Positions 34,572 through 44,227 of a stretch of 64,000 bases of DNA are shown here, piece by piece. A program made the position numbers and the translations under genes. Location: contig JACKOD010000001.1 of assembly GCA_024234505.1 (NCBI GenBank), forward strand, positions 372,001-436,000, in the 5' to 3' direction. The notes below the pieces were generated by a model. That model ran no database searches. It had not been told where the DNA came from and saw only the letters and a list, made by a program, of their open reading frames with translations. The DNA comes from Hahellaceae bacterium (GTDB lineage: Bacteria > Pseudomonadota > Gammaproteobacteria > Pseudomonadales > Oleiphilaceae). The stretch's first letter is position 1. Each line of letters begins with the position of its first letter.

Positions 34572-35555
34572 ATGGAGCTAGTTAAACCGTTGAGGAATTT
34601 ACTAGAGCAAAAATTCTGGCAGTGGATAGGCCGCCGATCACCGTCTAAAGCTCGGGTTGAACTAACGCTACGAAATATTTACGTTTTGCCAACCTCTAAG
34701 GGTTTGCTGTTTGGCTTGATGCTCTTGGTCATGTTTATAACCGGTGTGAATTATCAAAATAGCCTGGTGTTGTTGACAACATTTTTTCTGGCGACACTTT
34801 TTGTTGTGTCGATTTTGGCTGCCTTTAGCAATCTATCGGGGCTGATTTTGTCTTTACGCGATAGTGACGATTGTTTCAATGGCGAGATGGCCTCGTTCAA
34901 TTTTGTGATTATTGACCCAAAAGAAAAGAGGCGACAGCGGTTGATGCTTACTTTGGAAACTTCGGGGGATAGAGAGATCTTTGACTGTGTAGGGCACTCA
35001 ACGAGTGTTTCCCTTGGGCTTAAATGTCGTGCCAGAGGCCAATTGTCTCCAGGCAGATTGCTTATAGAAACCGCGTTTCCCATGGGGCTGGTTAGAGCCT
35101 GGAGCTGGGTTCGACTGGATGGCAATATTTTTGTATATCCAGCCCCCGTAAAGGGAAGTCGATGTGTTGGCGATACCACTGATGAAGAATGGCCCTCCGG
35201 TGGCCTACGAGGGACGGGAGATATTTCTGGCGTGCGTGAGTACCTGGCAGGAGATAGCTTGAGTCGCGTATCCTGGAAGCACTTTGCATCGAAAGGTGCG
35301 TTATATGTAAAAGATCGTGAAGATGCGGGTCGAAGTGAAGTCTGGTTGAGCTTGGACGAGTATGCGTCTAATTCTTTAGAGATACGGTTACAGAATCTTT
35401 GTTTCGATCTATTGGAGCTTGATGTGAAAGGGGCTTCATACGGCGTGATTCTGGGTGACAAGAAAAGCGCCAGAGGGATGGGTGATATTCACCGGCGCGA
35501 ATTGTTGCGGTCGCTGGCAACCTATCGATTGAGCCTTTCGGGAACTAATAAATGA
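34572..35555 (+). CDS. DUF58 domain protein
   Basis: A 327-residue membrane protein: two hydrophobic helices (about residues 42-60 and 65-88), then a beta domain and the DUF58 core. The core contains GGLRGTGDISGVREYLAGDSLSRVSWKHFASKG, whose REY..GD..R.I.W-type motif is the family signature. I chose ATG 34572 (MELVKPLRNL). It overlaps the transglutaminase gene by 4 bases. Such pairs usually follow a MoxR ATPase gene, which is absent here. The role is presumed to be envelope or surface-protein maturation. Confidence 0.85.
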   Translation: MELVKPLRNLLEQKFWQWIGRRSPSKARVELTLRNIYVLPTSKGLLFGLMLLVMFITGVNYQNSLVLLTTFFLATLFVVSILAAFSNLSGLILSLRDSDDCFNGEMASFNFVIIDPKEKRRQRLMLTLETSGDREIFDCVGHSTSVSLGLKCRARGQLSPGRLLIETAFPMGLVRAWSWVRLDGNIFVYPAPVKGSRCVGDTTDEEWPSGGLRGTGDISGVREYLAGDSLSRVSWKHFASKGALYVKDREDAGRSEVWLSLDEYASNSLEIRLQNLCFDLLELDVKGASYGVILGDKKSARGMGDIHRRELLRSLATYRLSLSGTNK

Positions 35556-37570
35556 AGTCGGGTGTGCTTTTAAAAGGCGGTAAACTGTTCTGGCTTTTAT
35601 TGGCCTTTATCGTCAGTTTTTTACCTGTACTCATTTCCTTGCCGGGTAATCTCGTGGGTCTGATCACGGGGTTATTCGCTTTTCGGATACTTATCCAGCT
35701 TGGCAAATTTCATTTCCCGGGACGCTGGATGAAAACGTTATTAGTTGCAATAGCCGGGTTATTGTATTTTTTTGAGTATAGGTATCAGTATACGGTGGAA
35801 ACCGCCGTCAATTTTTTTGTTATGTTTTCCGCGCTAAAGCTCTTGGAAATTCGGTTTGAGCGGGATTGTCACCTGCTAATCTATTTGTTGCTGTACCTTA
35901 ACTCCACCCGATTTCTATTTGAACAGGGTATTTTGTGGACCATTTATGTATGGAGCGCGATGCTTTTATGTCTGTTCGCGCTTGTAAAATTACATTCCTC
36001 TCCTGCAGGAAAGTCACTAGTTTCCGGGTTGGGGAGATTTTTTGGCCTAATCAGTTTCACTATACCTCTGGTCATTATTCTATTTATATTCTTTCCTCGC
36101 TTTGGCCCGCTCTGGCAGTTTCATTTGGATACTGGCAAGGGGAAGACCGGAATTTCCGATCAATTTTCGCCTGGTGATATCGCGTCGTTGAGTCAATCAG
36201 GTGAGCGGGCATTCAGGGTGACCTTTTCTGGAGAAGCGCCCGCCAAATCAGAGTGGTACTGGCGCGGACTGATTTTTGATGAGTTTGATGGTCGAACCTG
36301 GAGACAGTCGGAACTGTTGGGCGTGCTGGCAGCGAAAGTTTCTCAGCCAGGACTGACCGCAGCACAATTAAAGTCATGGCCTTCCTACGAGGTACTTTTG
36401 GATCCGACGCAACAGCGTTGGGGCTTTGGTTTGTCCAACTCGATGGTGGCAGGAAATGATCCGGTACGCACCGGCGAAGGCTTGTTTCGTTTTGCGCAAA
36501 ATGTCGAGCAACCGAAACAGTATCAGCTTTATTGGCGTGAAAATGATGAAATTTCGTCCGTGGCTCCTGCCACCCGAGATCTTCGCTTGCCGGCAAATAT
36601 CGGTACTCGTGCAAGAAACTGGATAGATGAGCGTCAACGCAAAGGTCTGACTGGCAGTGCGCTTATTGCGGAAATACTGGCCTTTTATCGCAACGAACCG
36701 TTTTTCTATACATTAAGACCTCCGCAAATCGAGAAAGATCTTGTGGATGAATTTCTATTCGATTCCCGGCAGGGCTTTTGTTCGCACTATGCAGGCAGTA
36801 TGGTGTTCTTGCTTCGCGCCGCCGGTATTCCCGCGCGTTTGGTAGGAGGATATCAGGGCGGCGAACTTGGCGAAGATGGTCGGTATATTATTGTGCATCA
36901 GTATGATGCTCACGCCTGGGTTGAAGCCTGGCTACCTGAAACCGGATGGCGCCGTTATGATCCGACCGCGCAGGTTGCGCCGGAACGAATACTGAATGGA
37001 CTGGAAATGGCCGTTGCAGAGGAGGGAAGTTTTCTGGAAGGGGTTATTTTTTCCGCGCGCAAGTTTGACAACGTATCAGTGGTGCGTTGGCTTAGGCTCA
37101 AAATGGACTCGTTGAATTATTCCTGGCAGCGCTGGGTCGTTGGCTACAACGGAGAGACCCAGGAAAATTTTTTAAAAGACATGTTAGGTACCGTGTCAGC
37201 CACATCGTTGGCTGTCGCCTTGGCGCTGGTGGGGGGGGGCGTACTGACGTTGATGAGTATTGTTGTTGTTTGGTCGGGAAGGCGTTCGGTACTGCCTCCC
37301 TCGTTGGTCTTATTTAAAAAGCTGGAAAAGCGATTATCGAAAGCCGGTATAAAACGGGAAACCGGAGAAACGCTCAGGGCTTATCTGGTTCGGGCGAGTG
37401 AAATAGTGCCAGATGCAAAACCCGAATTAATGGCATTTCTACAGCGGCTTGAATTTATTCACTATGCGTCTTCACTGCCCGCCGATGTTCGCGAAAAGAA
37501 GGTGCTGGCGCCTATGCGTCGCTTGTTGCAAGATATTGTTCGAATCCTCAAGTCAGTTCAGATAAAGTAG
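35552..37570 (+). CDS. TgpA-like membrane transglutaminase (DUF3488/transglutaminase core)
   Basis: A 672-residue protein with several N-terminal membrane helices (residues ~10-195), then a periplasmic transglutaminase-like domain, a further helix at ~550-570 and a cytoplasmic tail. The catalytic triad is visible: Cys in QGFCSHYAG (~409), His in YDAHAWVEAW (~454) and Asp in RRYDPTAQ (~470). It resembles P. aeruginosa TgpA, which is needed for viability. It is coupled to the DUF58 gene. Confidence 0.88.
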   Translation: MKSGVLLKGGKLFWLLLAFIVSFLPVLISLPGNLVGLITGLFAFRILIQLGKFHFPGRWMKTLLVAIAGLLYFFEYRYQYTVETAVNFFVMFSALKLLEIRFERDCHLLIYLLLYLNSTRFLFEQGILWTIYVWSAMLLCLFALVKLHSSPAGKSLVSGLGRFFGLISFTIPLVIILFIFFPRFGPLWQFHLDTGKGKTGISDQFSPGDIASLSQSGERAFRVTFSGEAPAKSEWYWRGLIFDEFDGRTWRQSELLGVLAAKVSQPGLTAAQLKSWPSYEVLLDPTQQRWGFGLSNSMVAGNDPVRTGEGLFRFAQNVEQPKQYQLYWRENDEISSVAPATRDLRLPANIGTRARNWIDERQRKGLTGSALIAEILAFYRNEPFFYTLRPPQIEKDLVDEFLFDSRQGFCSHYAGSMVFLLRAAGIPARLVGGYQGGELGEDGRYIIVHQYDAHAWVEAWLPETGWRRYDPTAQVAPERILNGLEMAVAEEGSFLEGVIFSARKFDNVSVVRWLRLKMDSLNYSWQRWVVGYNGETQENFLKDMLGTVSATSLAVALALVGGGVLTLMSIVVVWSGRRSVLPPSLVLFKKLEKRLSKAGIKRETGETLRAYLVRASEIVPDAKPELMAFLQRLEFIHYASSLPADVREKKVLAPMRRLLQDIVRILKSVQIK

Positions 37571-37692
37571 GGGCGCCGTTATTAACTACGCTCAGCGTAC
37601 TACGTTATTTAGCGGCAGAGTGGTTGTTAGCAGCATAGTTGGCAGGTTTTTGGCTTATTTAAGAGCAAAATTTGAAGAGTGAATAATTAATC

Positions 37693-38691
37693 GTGACATC
37701 TTTCGAGTTGCCTTGGCATAACGCGTTGTGGGAGCGTTATCAGCGTTTGGTAGATCAGGGGATCTTACCCCACGCCCTATTGTTCGTCGGTGTGCCGGGC
37801 GTTGGCAAGCGTCAATTCGCCGAACGATTGATACGCTATTTGCTTTGCCATTCGCGTACAGGCTCAGGTCGGCACTGCGGTCAATGTCATGCCTGCCACT
37901 TAACACACGCCGAAACACATCCGGACGTACGCTATGTTGTGCCAGAAGAAAAAAGTAGTGTTGTTAAAGTCGATCAAATCAGGGTCTGTAACGAATTCGT
38001 TTTGAAATCCAGTCAACAAGGATTTTATAAGGTTGCAGTAGTCGATCCTGCAGAGGCCATGATGACAGCGGCTGCGAATGCGCTGCTGAAAACCCTTGAG
38101 GAGCCACCAGCTAAGACGTTGTTGCTCTTGATTTCGGATCGCCCCGGCCTGATTTTGCCTACGATTCGCTCCCGTTGCCAGGTTGTTAATTTTGATGTAC
38201 CGGCATCCCCCATAGCGCTTGACTGGCTGGAAAGCCAAACTCAGGGGGGCACGAGTGCAGATATCGCTTTGAAATTAGCTGGTGGCGCTCCTCTGGTTGC
38301 ACTTGACGCATTGGCGTCGGGTGATATCGAGCAAAATATCGCCATGACAAAAGACTTGGCCAGTTTGCTGAAGCGTGAGGTTTTGCCATCGCAGGTGGCG
38401 ACAAGTTGGATTAAACAAGCTGGGCAGCCCGAGGTGGTGGTAAAACGCATGTTGCAGTGGATTCAGGCGACATTACGTTTCTCGTGTGCAGGACAGGATT
38501 CGTTGCTGGACTGGATGCCCGGGGCCACTGTATTTCGTTATCTGGCAGAAAAAAATGATTCTCAGATGCTGTTTTCTGTGCATGATCAGCTCACTGAGGC
38601 GCTCGTATATTTGCAGCAGAGCAATCCGAACCCAACCTTGCTATTGGAAAAACTATTGTTTGGCTGGCTCAAACTAATGCCAGGAAAATAA
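37693..38691 (+). CDS. holB: DNA polymerase III subunit delta' HolB
   Basis: Clamp-loader subunit, 332 residues, with a GTG start at 37693. The P-loop is GVPGVGKRQFAE (about residues 33-44). The zinc module is Cys-rich (CGQCHACHLTHAETHPDV), and the AAA+ core includes NALLKTLEEPPA and the RSRCQ sensor. The 122 bp before it contain the palindrome tacgctcagcgta (37587-37599). It is followed by pilZ and tatD in the conserved Pseudomonas order. Confidence 0.93.
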   Translation: MTSFELPWHNALWERYQRLVDQGILPHALLFVGVPGVGKRQFAERLIRYLLCHSRTGSGRHCGQCHACHLTHAETHPDVRYVVPEEKSSVVKVDQIRVCNEFVLKSSQQGFYKVAVVDPAEAMMTAAANALLKTLEEPPAKTLLLLISDRPGLILPTIRSRCQVVNFDVPASPIALDWLESQTQGGTSADIALKLAGGAPLVALDALASGDIEQNIAMTKDLASLLKREVLPSQVATSWIKQAGQPEVVVKRMLQWIQATLRFSCAGQDSLLDWMPGATVFRYLAEKNDSQMLFSVHDQLTEALVYLQQSNPNPTLLLEKLLFGWLKLMPGK

Positions 38692-38782
38692 GCTTCAGAG
38701 CGAATCCTTTGCGTGGTTATGTTCTGGCACAATACAGCATTAAAGCTAGAATGAGTTTTATAGATAGAATTGAGGAGAATTC

Positions 38783-39130
38783 ATGTCGTTGGGTGCGGCC
38801 CGAAGTGGCATATTAACGTTGACTATCAAAGATAAGGCCGTTTTGTATGCGGCTTATATGCCGTTTATTCGTAATGGCGGATTGTTTATTCCCACGGCTA
38901 AAAACTATCAGTTGGGGGATGAGGTTTTCTTGCTGTTGAATTTGATGGACGAGGTCGAGAAAATTCCGGTGGCAGGAAAAGTTATTTGGGTGACACCCAA
39001 AGGCGCACAAGGTAATCGCGCACAAGGCGTGGGTGTGCAGTTTGCGGAAGGCGATGAAACCGCGAAAACAAAGATTGAAACCTATCTTGCGGGCGCGCTG
39101 AATTCTGACCGGACCACTCACACAATGTAA
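38783..39130 (+). CDS. pilZ: Type IV pilus PilZ-domain protein
   Basis: A 115-residue PilZ-fold protein required for type IV pilus biogenesis in Pseudomonas. It has the core NGGLFIPTAKNYQLGDEVFLLLNLMDE and GKVIWVTP...GVGVQF, but not the RxxxR and D/NxSxxG motifs that bind c-di-GMP; that is typical of this pilus subgroup. It lies between holB and tatD. A strong hairpin terminator follows. FimV, another type IV pilus factor, is encoded at 53976. Confidence 0.92.
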   Translation: MSLGAARSGILTLTIKDKAVLYAAYMPFIRNGGLFIPTAKNYQLGDEVFLLLNLMDEVEKIPVAGKVIWVTPKGAQGNRAQGVGVQFAEGDETAKTKIETYLAGALNSDRTTHTM

Positions 39131-39223
39131 TCGGGTATTTTGCGGTTCCGCTTGATTCCGGTAACAAAAATACGCCAACCTTCTGATTAGTTTGTATTGA
39201 TTTGATAGACTCTGCATATGACA

Positions 39224-39255
39224 AAAAGGTCAGCATGGCTGGCCTTTTATTTTTT
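39224..39255 (+). terminator. Terminator after pilZ
   Basis: aaaaggtcagc and gctggcctttt form an 11-bp stem with one G-U pair and loop atg, followed by a T-rich run. It lies 39 bp upstream of the tatD ATG, so tatD would need its own promoter or readthrough. Confidence 0.8.
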
Positions 39256-39293
39256 ATTTCCGATATTGTTTTTTGACTTAATCAGGAATGTAG

Positions 39294-40073
39294 ATGTTTA
39301 TTGATTCTCACTGTCACCTGGATCGACTCAAACTGGATGCCTATGAAGGGGATCTGAATGCGGCGATAAATGCTGCACGCGCCTGTGGCGTTTCCAAAAT
39401 GCTCTGCGTAGGAATTGATCTTGATAACGTTCATCAAGTCATTTCGATTGCGCAGCAACATGAATATGTTTACGCCTCGGTCGGTGTTCATCCGTCCACG
39501 GCTGATGGCGTGGAGCCCAGTGTGGACTTGTTGGTCAATCTGGCAAACCACCCGAAGGTTGTTGCCATCGGAGAAACGGGGTTGGATTACTACTACGGCC
39601 AGGATTCTGCGGAGGCTCAAAAGGAAAGGTTTCGTGTGCATTTGCGTGCCGCCAAAGAAGTTCAAATGCCGGTTATTGTGCATACGCGGGATGCAAAAGC
39701 CGATACGCTAAGTATTATTCGCGAGGAAGCTGACTTCGAGTCTGCGGGGGTTTTACACTGCTTTACGGAAGATTTAGCAATGGCAAAATCTGCAATGGAT
39801 ATGAATTTCTATATTTCATTTTCCGGGATCGTAACGTTTCGCAATGCCGACGCATTAAGAGAGGTAGCTAAAGCCATACCGTTAGATCGTATGTTGATAG
39901 AAACCGATTCGCCTTATCTTGCGCCGGTTCCTTACCGAGGGAAATCCAATGAGCCAAAGTATGTGGTTGATGTGGCCCGGTTTGTTGCAGAATTGCGGGG
40001 GATTTCGATAGATGCGTTGGCACAATCCACTACAAACAATTTTCACAAATTGTTTTCTCGAGTACCGCGTTAA
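39294..40073 (+). CDS. tatD: TatD family DNase/hydrolase
   Basis: Metal-dependent hydrolase, 259 residues. Metal ligands occur in FIDSHCHLD, GETGLDYY, VIVHTRDA, VLHCFTE and IETDSPYLAP. The family has 3'-5' exonuclease activity on DNA or RNA. The holB-pilZ-tatD order is conserved in Pseudomonas. Confidence 0.92.
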   Translation: MFIDSHCHLDRLKLDAYEGDLNAAINAARACGVSKMLCVGIDLDNVHQVISIAQQHEYVYASVGVHPSTADGVEPSVDLLVNLANHPKVVAIGETGLDYYYGQDSAEAQKERFRVHLRAAKEVQMPVIVHTRDAKADTLSIIREEADFESAGVLHCFTEDLAMAKSAMDMNFYISFSGIVTFRNADALREVAKAIPLDRMLIETDSPYLAPVPYRGKSNEPKYVVDVARFVAELRGISIDALAQSTTNNFHKLFSRVPR

Positions 40074-40168
40074 TTATTAGATTCCGGGAAAGGGAGTACG
40101 GCTACAGTATTTCAGTCACACATTCAGAAGAGACATCGGTCATGCTGGTGTTGGGTGAGAATATTCAC

Positions 40169-41059
40169 ATGAAAGAACAAACTTATTCGTTACAAAGGCT
40201 TTCACTTGCGGCTATTGAGTGGGGCGCGTCGGATGGGGAGATTGTTCTGGCCATTCACGGCTGGCTGGATAATGCCGCTTCATTTATACCGGTGGCGGAA
40301 CATCTGAATCTGGAAAACAAACGACTGATTGCGATCGATTTGCCCGGTCATGGACTGAGTGATCATCGGCCGAAAGGAGAGAGCTATCATTTTCTGGAAT
40401 ATGTTCAGGATATTGTTGAGCTTATTCATGTCTTTAATCGACCAGTCACGTTACTTGGTCATTCGCTTGGTGGCGCCATCGCCAGCGTGGTGAGCGCGGT
40501 CATTCCCGAAAAAGTGACTCGACTGGTGATGTTGGATGCACTCGGGCCCATGACGGCCAAAGAAGAACAGACTCTGGCAAATCTAAGGCATGCAATTGAC
40601 TATGTTTCCGCGCAACGGGAGCATAAGGTAAAAGTAATCGCATCGCTGGAGCAGGCCACCCGGATCAGAATGACGGGTATGACCGCATTGAAATCATCCT
40701 CCGCGAGGTTGTTGGTGGAGCGATCATTGATACCTTGCGACAATGGTTTCAAGTGGCGATCTGACGCGAGGTTAAAGGCGCCGTCACTTTCTCGGTTGAC
40801 GGAAGGCCAGGTGAAAAATCTTTTTGAAGGAATTGAGTGCCCGGTTTGTGTTATTGCTGCTGAAGATGGATTGTTCAAGTTTGATAAGGCGCCGCAGGTA
40901 CGCTTTTCCTACCTCCGCTATGTTGCCCTTCATACGGTGACTGGGGGACATCACTTTCACATGGATGGCGATGTAGCCGAGGCTGCAATCCTTATCAACC
41001 AGTTTTTGTCCGATGTCGATGGATATGACGAATCGGCGCAAAGTAAGGCGGAGGCATAA
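40169..41059 (+). CDS. Alpha/beta-fold hydrolase
   Basis: About 296 residues, with an oxyanion-region HGWLDNAASF, the nucleophile elbow GHSLGGAIAS, and a late catalytic His in TGGHHFHMD. The substrate is unknown; relatives are annotated as esterases. The start may be ATG 40169 (MKEQTYSLQRLSL) or ATG 40142, which has an agaagag site; I prefer the former by homology but only weakly. It shares one base with the following gene (TAATG). Confidence 0.87.
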   Translation: MKEQTYSLQRLSLAAIEWGASDGEIVLAIHGWLDNAASFIPVAEHLNLENKRLIAIDLPGHGLSDHRPKGESYHFLEYVQDIVELIHVFNRPVTLLGHSLGGAIASVVSAVIPEKVTRLVMLDALGPMTAKEEQTLANLRHAIDYVSAQREHKVKVIASLEQATRIRMTGMTALKSSSARLLVERSLIPCDNGFKWRSDARLKAPSLSRLTEGQVKNLFEGIECPVCVIAAEDGLFKFDKAPQVRFSYLRYVALHTVTGGHHFHMDGDVAEAAILINQFLSDVDGYDESAQSKAEA

Positions 41060-41970
41060 TGGCCGTAGCTAACCCTCTAAAATCCCTATGCCGAATGTTT
41101 GCTTTAATGGTGGCGGCACTGACATCAATGACGGCCGGAGGGCAATCGATTTCGGAGGATTACCCGTATTCGAGTATAGAAGATGAACATGTAGTTGTAG
41201 GTCGGGACTATCGTGTCGTGACCAGTCCGGCTCGTAAAATCAATAACAGTTTGCGCGTAAGTTCCGAAATCCGCGCAGATGTCACCGGAACGGCTCGAAG
41301 AGTGCTCATTGATGAGGGGCACGAGGCATTGACCGTATTCAAGCACTATCAGTCTGTGCTGCAAACGCAGGGAGGTAAGCTGATTTTTGAGTGTCATTCG
41401 AGAGACTGCGGTCAGAGCAACTCCTGGGCAAATGATGTGTTCAGACAAGCGCGTCTCTATGGGCGTGATGCTGATCAGCATTATATGGTCAGTGTGAAGC
41501 GAGCAGGAAGCAATGCTCAGTTAGATATTGTGTACGTCGTTGAACGAGGTAATCGACAAGTCCTGGCTTACATTCAGCGATTAACGACAAAGGCTGCCTC
41601 GGTGCAGGAATATTTGCCGACGGGTAGTGGCAATGGCTTATTTGTGATCGACCAGTTGGCGCATGATTTGTCATTTGTCCCTGATCCAACAACGATTTCG
41701 GAAATTATTCAGTTCGCAGAAAAGGAACCGCTTCTACATCTTTATATCATTGGTCACCGGATTGACGATTATGAAACCGTTGCAGGAGCGCTGGCGGATA
41801 GTGATCAGGCGGCTCAAATCGTCGCTGATTTGTTAGTGCGCAAGGGAATAGATAGAAACAGGGTGCACAGCTTCGGGTTTGGTCCGCTAGCACCGGTGAA
41901 TGTGGAAGGGCGAACGGGGAACCGTATTGAGGTTCAGTTTCTTGCGCCTGAAAACGCCAAAAATCCCTGA
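41059..41970 (+). CDS. DUF4892-type secreted protein with OmpA-like C-terminus
   Basis: A 303-residue protein with an N-terminal signal peptide (SLCRMFALMVAALTSMTAGG). Its DUF4892-like domain contains FECHSRDCGQSNSWAND. The C-terminal OmpA/MotB-like part carries LHLYIIGHRIDDYE and a SFGFGPLAPV element resembling peptidoglycan-binding folds. It is translationally coupled to the upstream hydrolase, as in Pseudomonas relatives. The function is unknown; an envelope role is inferred from export and the OmpA-like end. Confidence 0.8.
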   Translation: MAVANPLKSLCRMFALMVAALTSMTAGGQSISEDYPYSSIEDEHVVVGRDYRVVTSPARKINNSLRVSSEIRADVTGTARRVLIDEGHEALTVFKHYQSVLQTQGGKLIFECHSRDCGQSNSWANDVFRQARLYGRDADQHYMVSVKRAGSNAQLDIVYVVERGNRQVLAYIQRLTTKAASVQEYLPTGSGNGLFVIDQLAHDLSFVPDPTTISEIIQFAEKEPLLHLYIIGHRIDDYETVAGALADSDQAAQIVADLLVRKGIDRNRVHSFGFGPLAPVNVEGRTGNRIEVQFLAPENAKNP

Positions 41971-42096
41971 GCGCACTCCCTGTCGTTAATATCGCTTAGG
42001 GCGACTAATGTCACTATAATGCGAAAATCTGTCGTGCGGTAACGTAAGTGATGTGGCGGTGCCCCGACGACCATTTTATTTAAATTGAGTTCACCA

Positions 42097-42999
42097 ATGC
42101 AGCAGATTACTGAAAATCTAATCACTATTCGAGATTACATCCGTTTTGCCGTATCGAGATTTAATGAGGCGGATCTGTTTTACGGGCATGGTACTGACAA
42201 TGCCTGGGATGAGGCTGTCTACCTGGTGCTCAGGACGTTGTACCTGCCTTGGGATATTGACCGTTCCTTATTGGATTCCCGTCTCACCATGGTGGAGCGT
42301 GAAGTGGTCTTGGGTAATATTCTGCGACGCATCGAAAATCGCTTGCCAAGTGCCTATATTCTGGGCGAGGGATGGTTTATGGGGTTGCCTTTTAATGTCA
42401 CTCAGGACGTACTGGTACCCCGTTCTCCTATTTCAGAGCTGATACAGGCTGACTTCCAGCCGTGGATGCAGCAGGCTCCGGAACGTATTTTAGACTTGTG
42501 CACCGGGAGTGGCTGTATTGGTATCGCATGCGCCTATCAATACCCGGAGGCTGAAGTGGTGCTATCTGATATTTCAGCGGAAGCCTTGTTGGTTGCGGAG
42601 AGCAATATTGATCGGCATAAGTTACGAGACCGGGTTCAGGCGATCCAATCGGATGTTTTCGATAATCTGGAAGGTCGATTTGATTTAATTGTTTCAAACC
42701 CGCCTTATGTGGATGCGGGAGATATCGCAGGTATGCCCGCTGAATTTCACAGCGAGCCCATGTTGGGGCTGGCGGCCGGTGATGATGGGTTGGATATTGC
42801 GCGCAGAATTTTACGAGAGGCGCGAAATTATCTCTCGGAAGAAGGGTTGTTGGTCGTTGAAGTGGGGAATAGCTGGGAAGCACTGGAAGCGGCTTATCCC
42901 GATGTGCCATTCACCTGGGTCGAATTTGAAAATGGCGGCTTGGGTGTGTTCATTATGACTGCCCAAGAACTTGATATGTACGCCGATTATTTTGCCTGA
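42097..42999 (+). CDS. prmB: 50S ribosomal protein L3 glutamine methyltransferase PrmB
   Basis: Methylates a glutamine of ribosomal protein L3. The product is 300 residues from ATG 42097 (MQQITENLITIRDYIRF); a TTG at 42085 is less likely. The SAM site is ILDLCTGSGCIGIACA, and the catalytic NPPY motif is VSNPPYVD, with EFHSEPMLGLAAGDDGLD as in PrmB rather than PrmC. It precedes aroC, a conserved pairing. Confidence 0.94.
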   Translation: MQQITENLITIRDYIRFAVSRFNEADLFYGHGTDNAWDEAVYLVLRTLYLPWDIDRSLLDSRLTMVEREVVLGNILRRIENRLPSAYILGEGWFMGLPFNVTQDVLVPRSPISELIQADFQPWMQQAPERILDLCTGSGCIGIACAYQYPEAEVVLSDISAEALLVAESNIDRHKLRDRVQAIQSDVFDNLEGRFDLIVSNPPYVDAGDIAGMPAEFHSEPMLGLAAGDDGLDIARRILREARNYLSEEGLLVVEVGNSWEALEAAYPDVPFTWVEFENGGLGVFIMTAQELDMYADYFA

Positions 43000-43022
43000 G
43001 CCCTTTAAGACTCGCGTAGATT

Positions 43023-43073
43023 GGTACTTTTTCGATTCTGGTACTTTGACGACTTTGGTACTTTGACGATTTA
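43023..43073. repeat. Three tandem 17-bp repeats upstream of aroC
   Basis: Units lie at 43023-43039, 43040-43056 and 43057-43073, each starting ggtactt. Units 2 and 3 share ggtactttgacga. The block fills most of the 89-bp prmB-aroC gap and ends 15 bp before the aroC ATG. Confidence 0.85.
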
Positions 43074-43088
43074 TTTTTAGGTGTGGTT

Positions 43089-44222
43089 ATGTCTGGTAAT
43101 ACCTTCGGAAAATTGTTCACCGTGACGACTTTTGGTGAAAGTCATGGACTGGCTTTAGGATGTATCGTGGATGGCTGTCCTCCGGGGCTCGCGTTGACTG
43201 AAGAAGATTTGCAATTTGATCTTGATCGACGTAAACCCGGAACATCGCGCTATACCACCCAGCGACGCGAGGATGATTGCGTAAAAATTCTGTCAGGCGT
43301 GTTCGAAGGAAAAACAACAGGAACGCCCATTGGGTTGTTGATAGAGAATACAGATCAACGTTCCAAAGACTACTCAAATATTAAGGACACTTTTCGCCCT
43401 GCACATGCCGATTACACCTATATGCAGAAGTATGGCGTGAGAGACTATCGCGGGGGAGGGCGATCATCAGCGAGAGAAACCGCCGTGAGAGTGGCCGCCG
43501 GTGCGATTGCCAAAAAGTATTTGAAGGAGCGACTGGGTATCGAAGTTCGTGGTTATTTGTCTCAGCTCGGGCCAATCAAAGCGGAAGTTCTGGATTGGTC
43601 TCAAGTCGAACAAAACCCTTTCTTTTGTCCGGATGTCAACAAAGTTCCCGAAATGGAAGCCTATATGCAGGCGCTCAACAAAGAAGGGAATTCCATCGGT
43701 GCGCGTATTAACGTCGTCGCAAGCGGTGTGCCTGCCGGATTGGGTGAACCTATTTTTGATCGACTGGATGCAGATTTGGCTCATGCTTTGATGAGCATTA
43801 ATGCAGTTAAGGGTGTCGAAATTGGAGCCGGATTTGCGGTGGTTGAGCAAAAAGGAACCGAACATCGAGACGAGATGACTCCCGAAGGATTTTTAGGGAA
43901 TCAGGCCGGAGGCATTTTAGGCGGTATCTCATCCGGTCAGGATATAGTGGCAAGCATCGCACTTAAGCCTACGTCCAGCCTGAGGATTCCGGGAAAAAGT
44001 ATTAATGTGCAGGGCGAGGCAATCGATGTGGTAACGCATGGTCGTCACGATCCTTGTGTTGGCATAAGGGCGACGCCGATTGCCGAAGCGATGATGGCTA
44101 TTGTGTTAATGGATCACTTTTTGAGAAATCGTGCTCAGAATCAGGATGTGGTTTGTCCCGCGCCGACGATACCCGCCCATCCTGGTGCTGCGGTAATCCA
44201 GCGCCAACCTGTTAATAAGTAG
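43089..44222 (+). CDS. aroC: Chorismate synthase AroC
   Basis: Makes chorismate from EPSP with reduced FMN, the last shared step to aromatic amino acids and folate. The product is 377 residues from ATG 43089 (MSGNTFGKLF), with taggtg as ribosome site. Signature motifs are FGESHGLALGCIVDG, DLDRRKPGTSRYTTQRRE, and GGGRSSARETAVRVAAGA. Downstream users of chorismate in this window are pabB and, indirectly, trpFBA. Confidence 0.97.
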   Translation: MSGNTFGKLFTVTTFGESHGLALGCIVDGCPPGLALTEEDLQFDLDRRKPGTSRYTTQRREDDCVKILSGVFEGKTTGTPIGLLIENTDQRSKDYSNIKDTFRPAHADYTYMQKYGVRDYRGGGRSSARETAVRVAAGAIAKKYLKERLGIEVRGYLSQLGPIKAEVLDWSQVEQNPFFCPDVNKVPEMEAYMQALNKEGNSIGARINVVASGVPAGLGEPIFDRLDADLAHALMSINAVKGVEIGAGFAVVEQKGTEHRDEMTPEGFLGNQAGGILGGISSGQDIVASIALKPTSSLRIPGKSINVQGEAIDVVTHGRHDPCVGIRATPIAEAMMAIVLMDHFLRNRAQNQDVVCPAPTIPAHPGAAVIQRQPVNK

Positions 44223-44227
44223 CCACG

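Noticed and set aside
34754..35461. A 235-codon minus-strand frame antisense to the DUF58 gene
   Set aside because: The plus strand carries the DUF58 signature and is coupled to the downstream gene; the antisense frame has no recognisable features.
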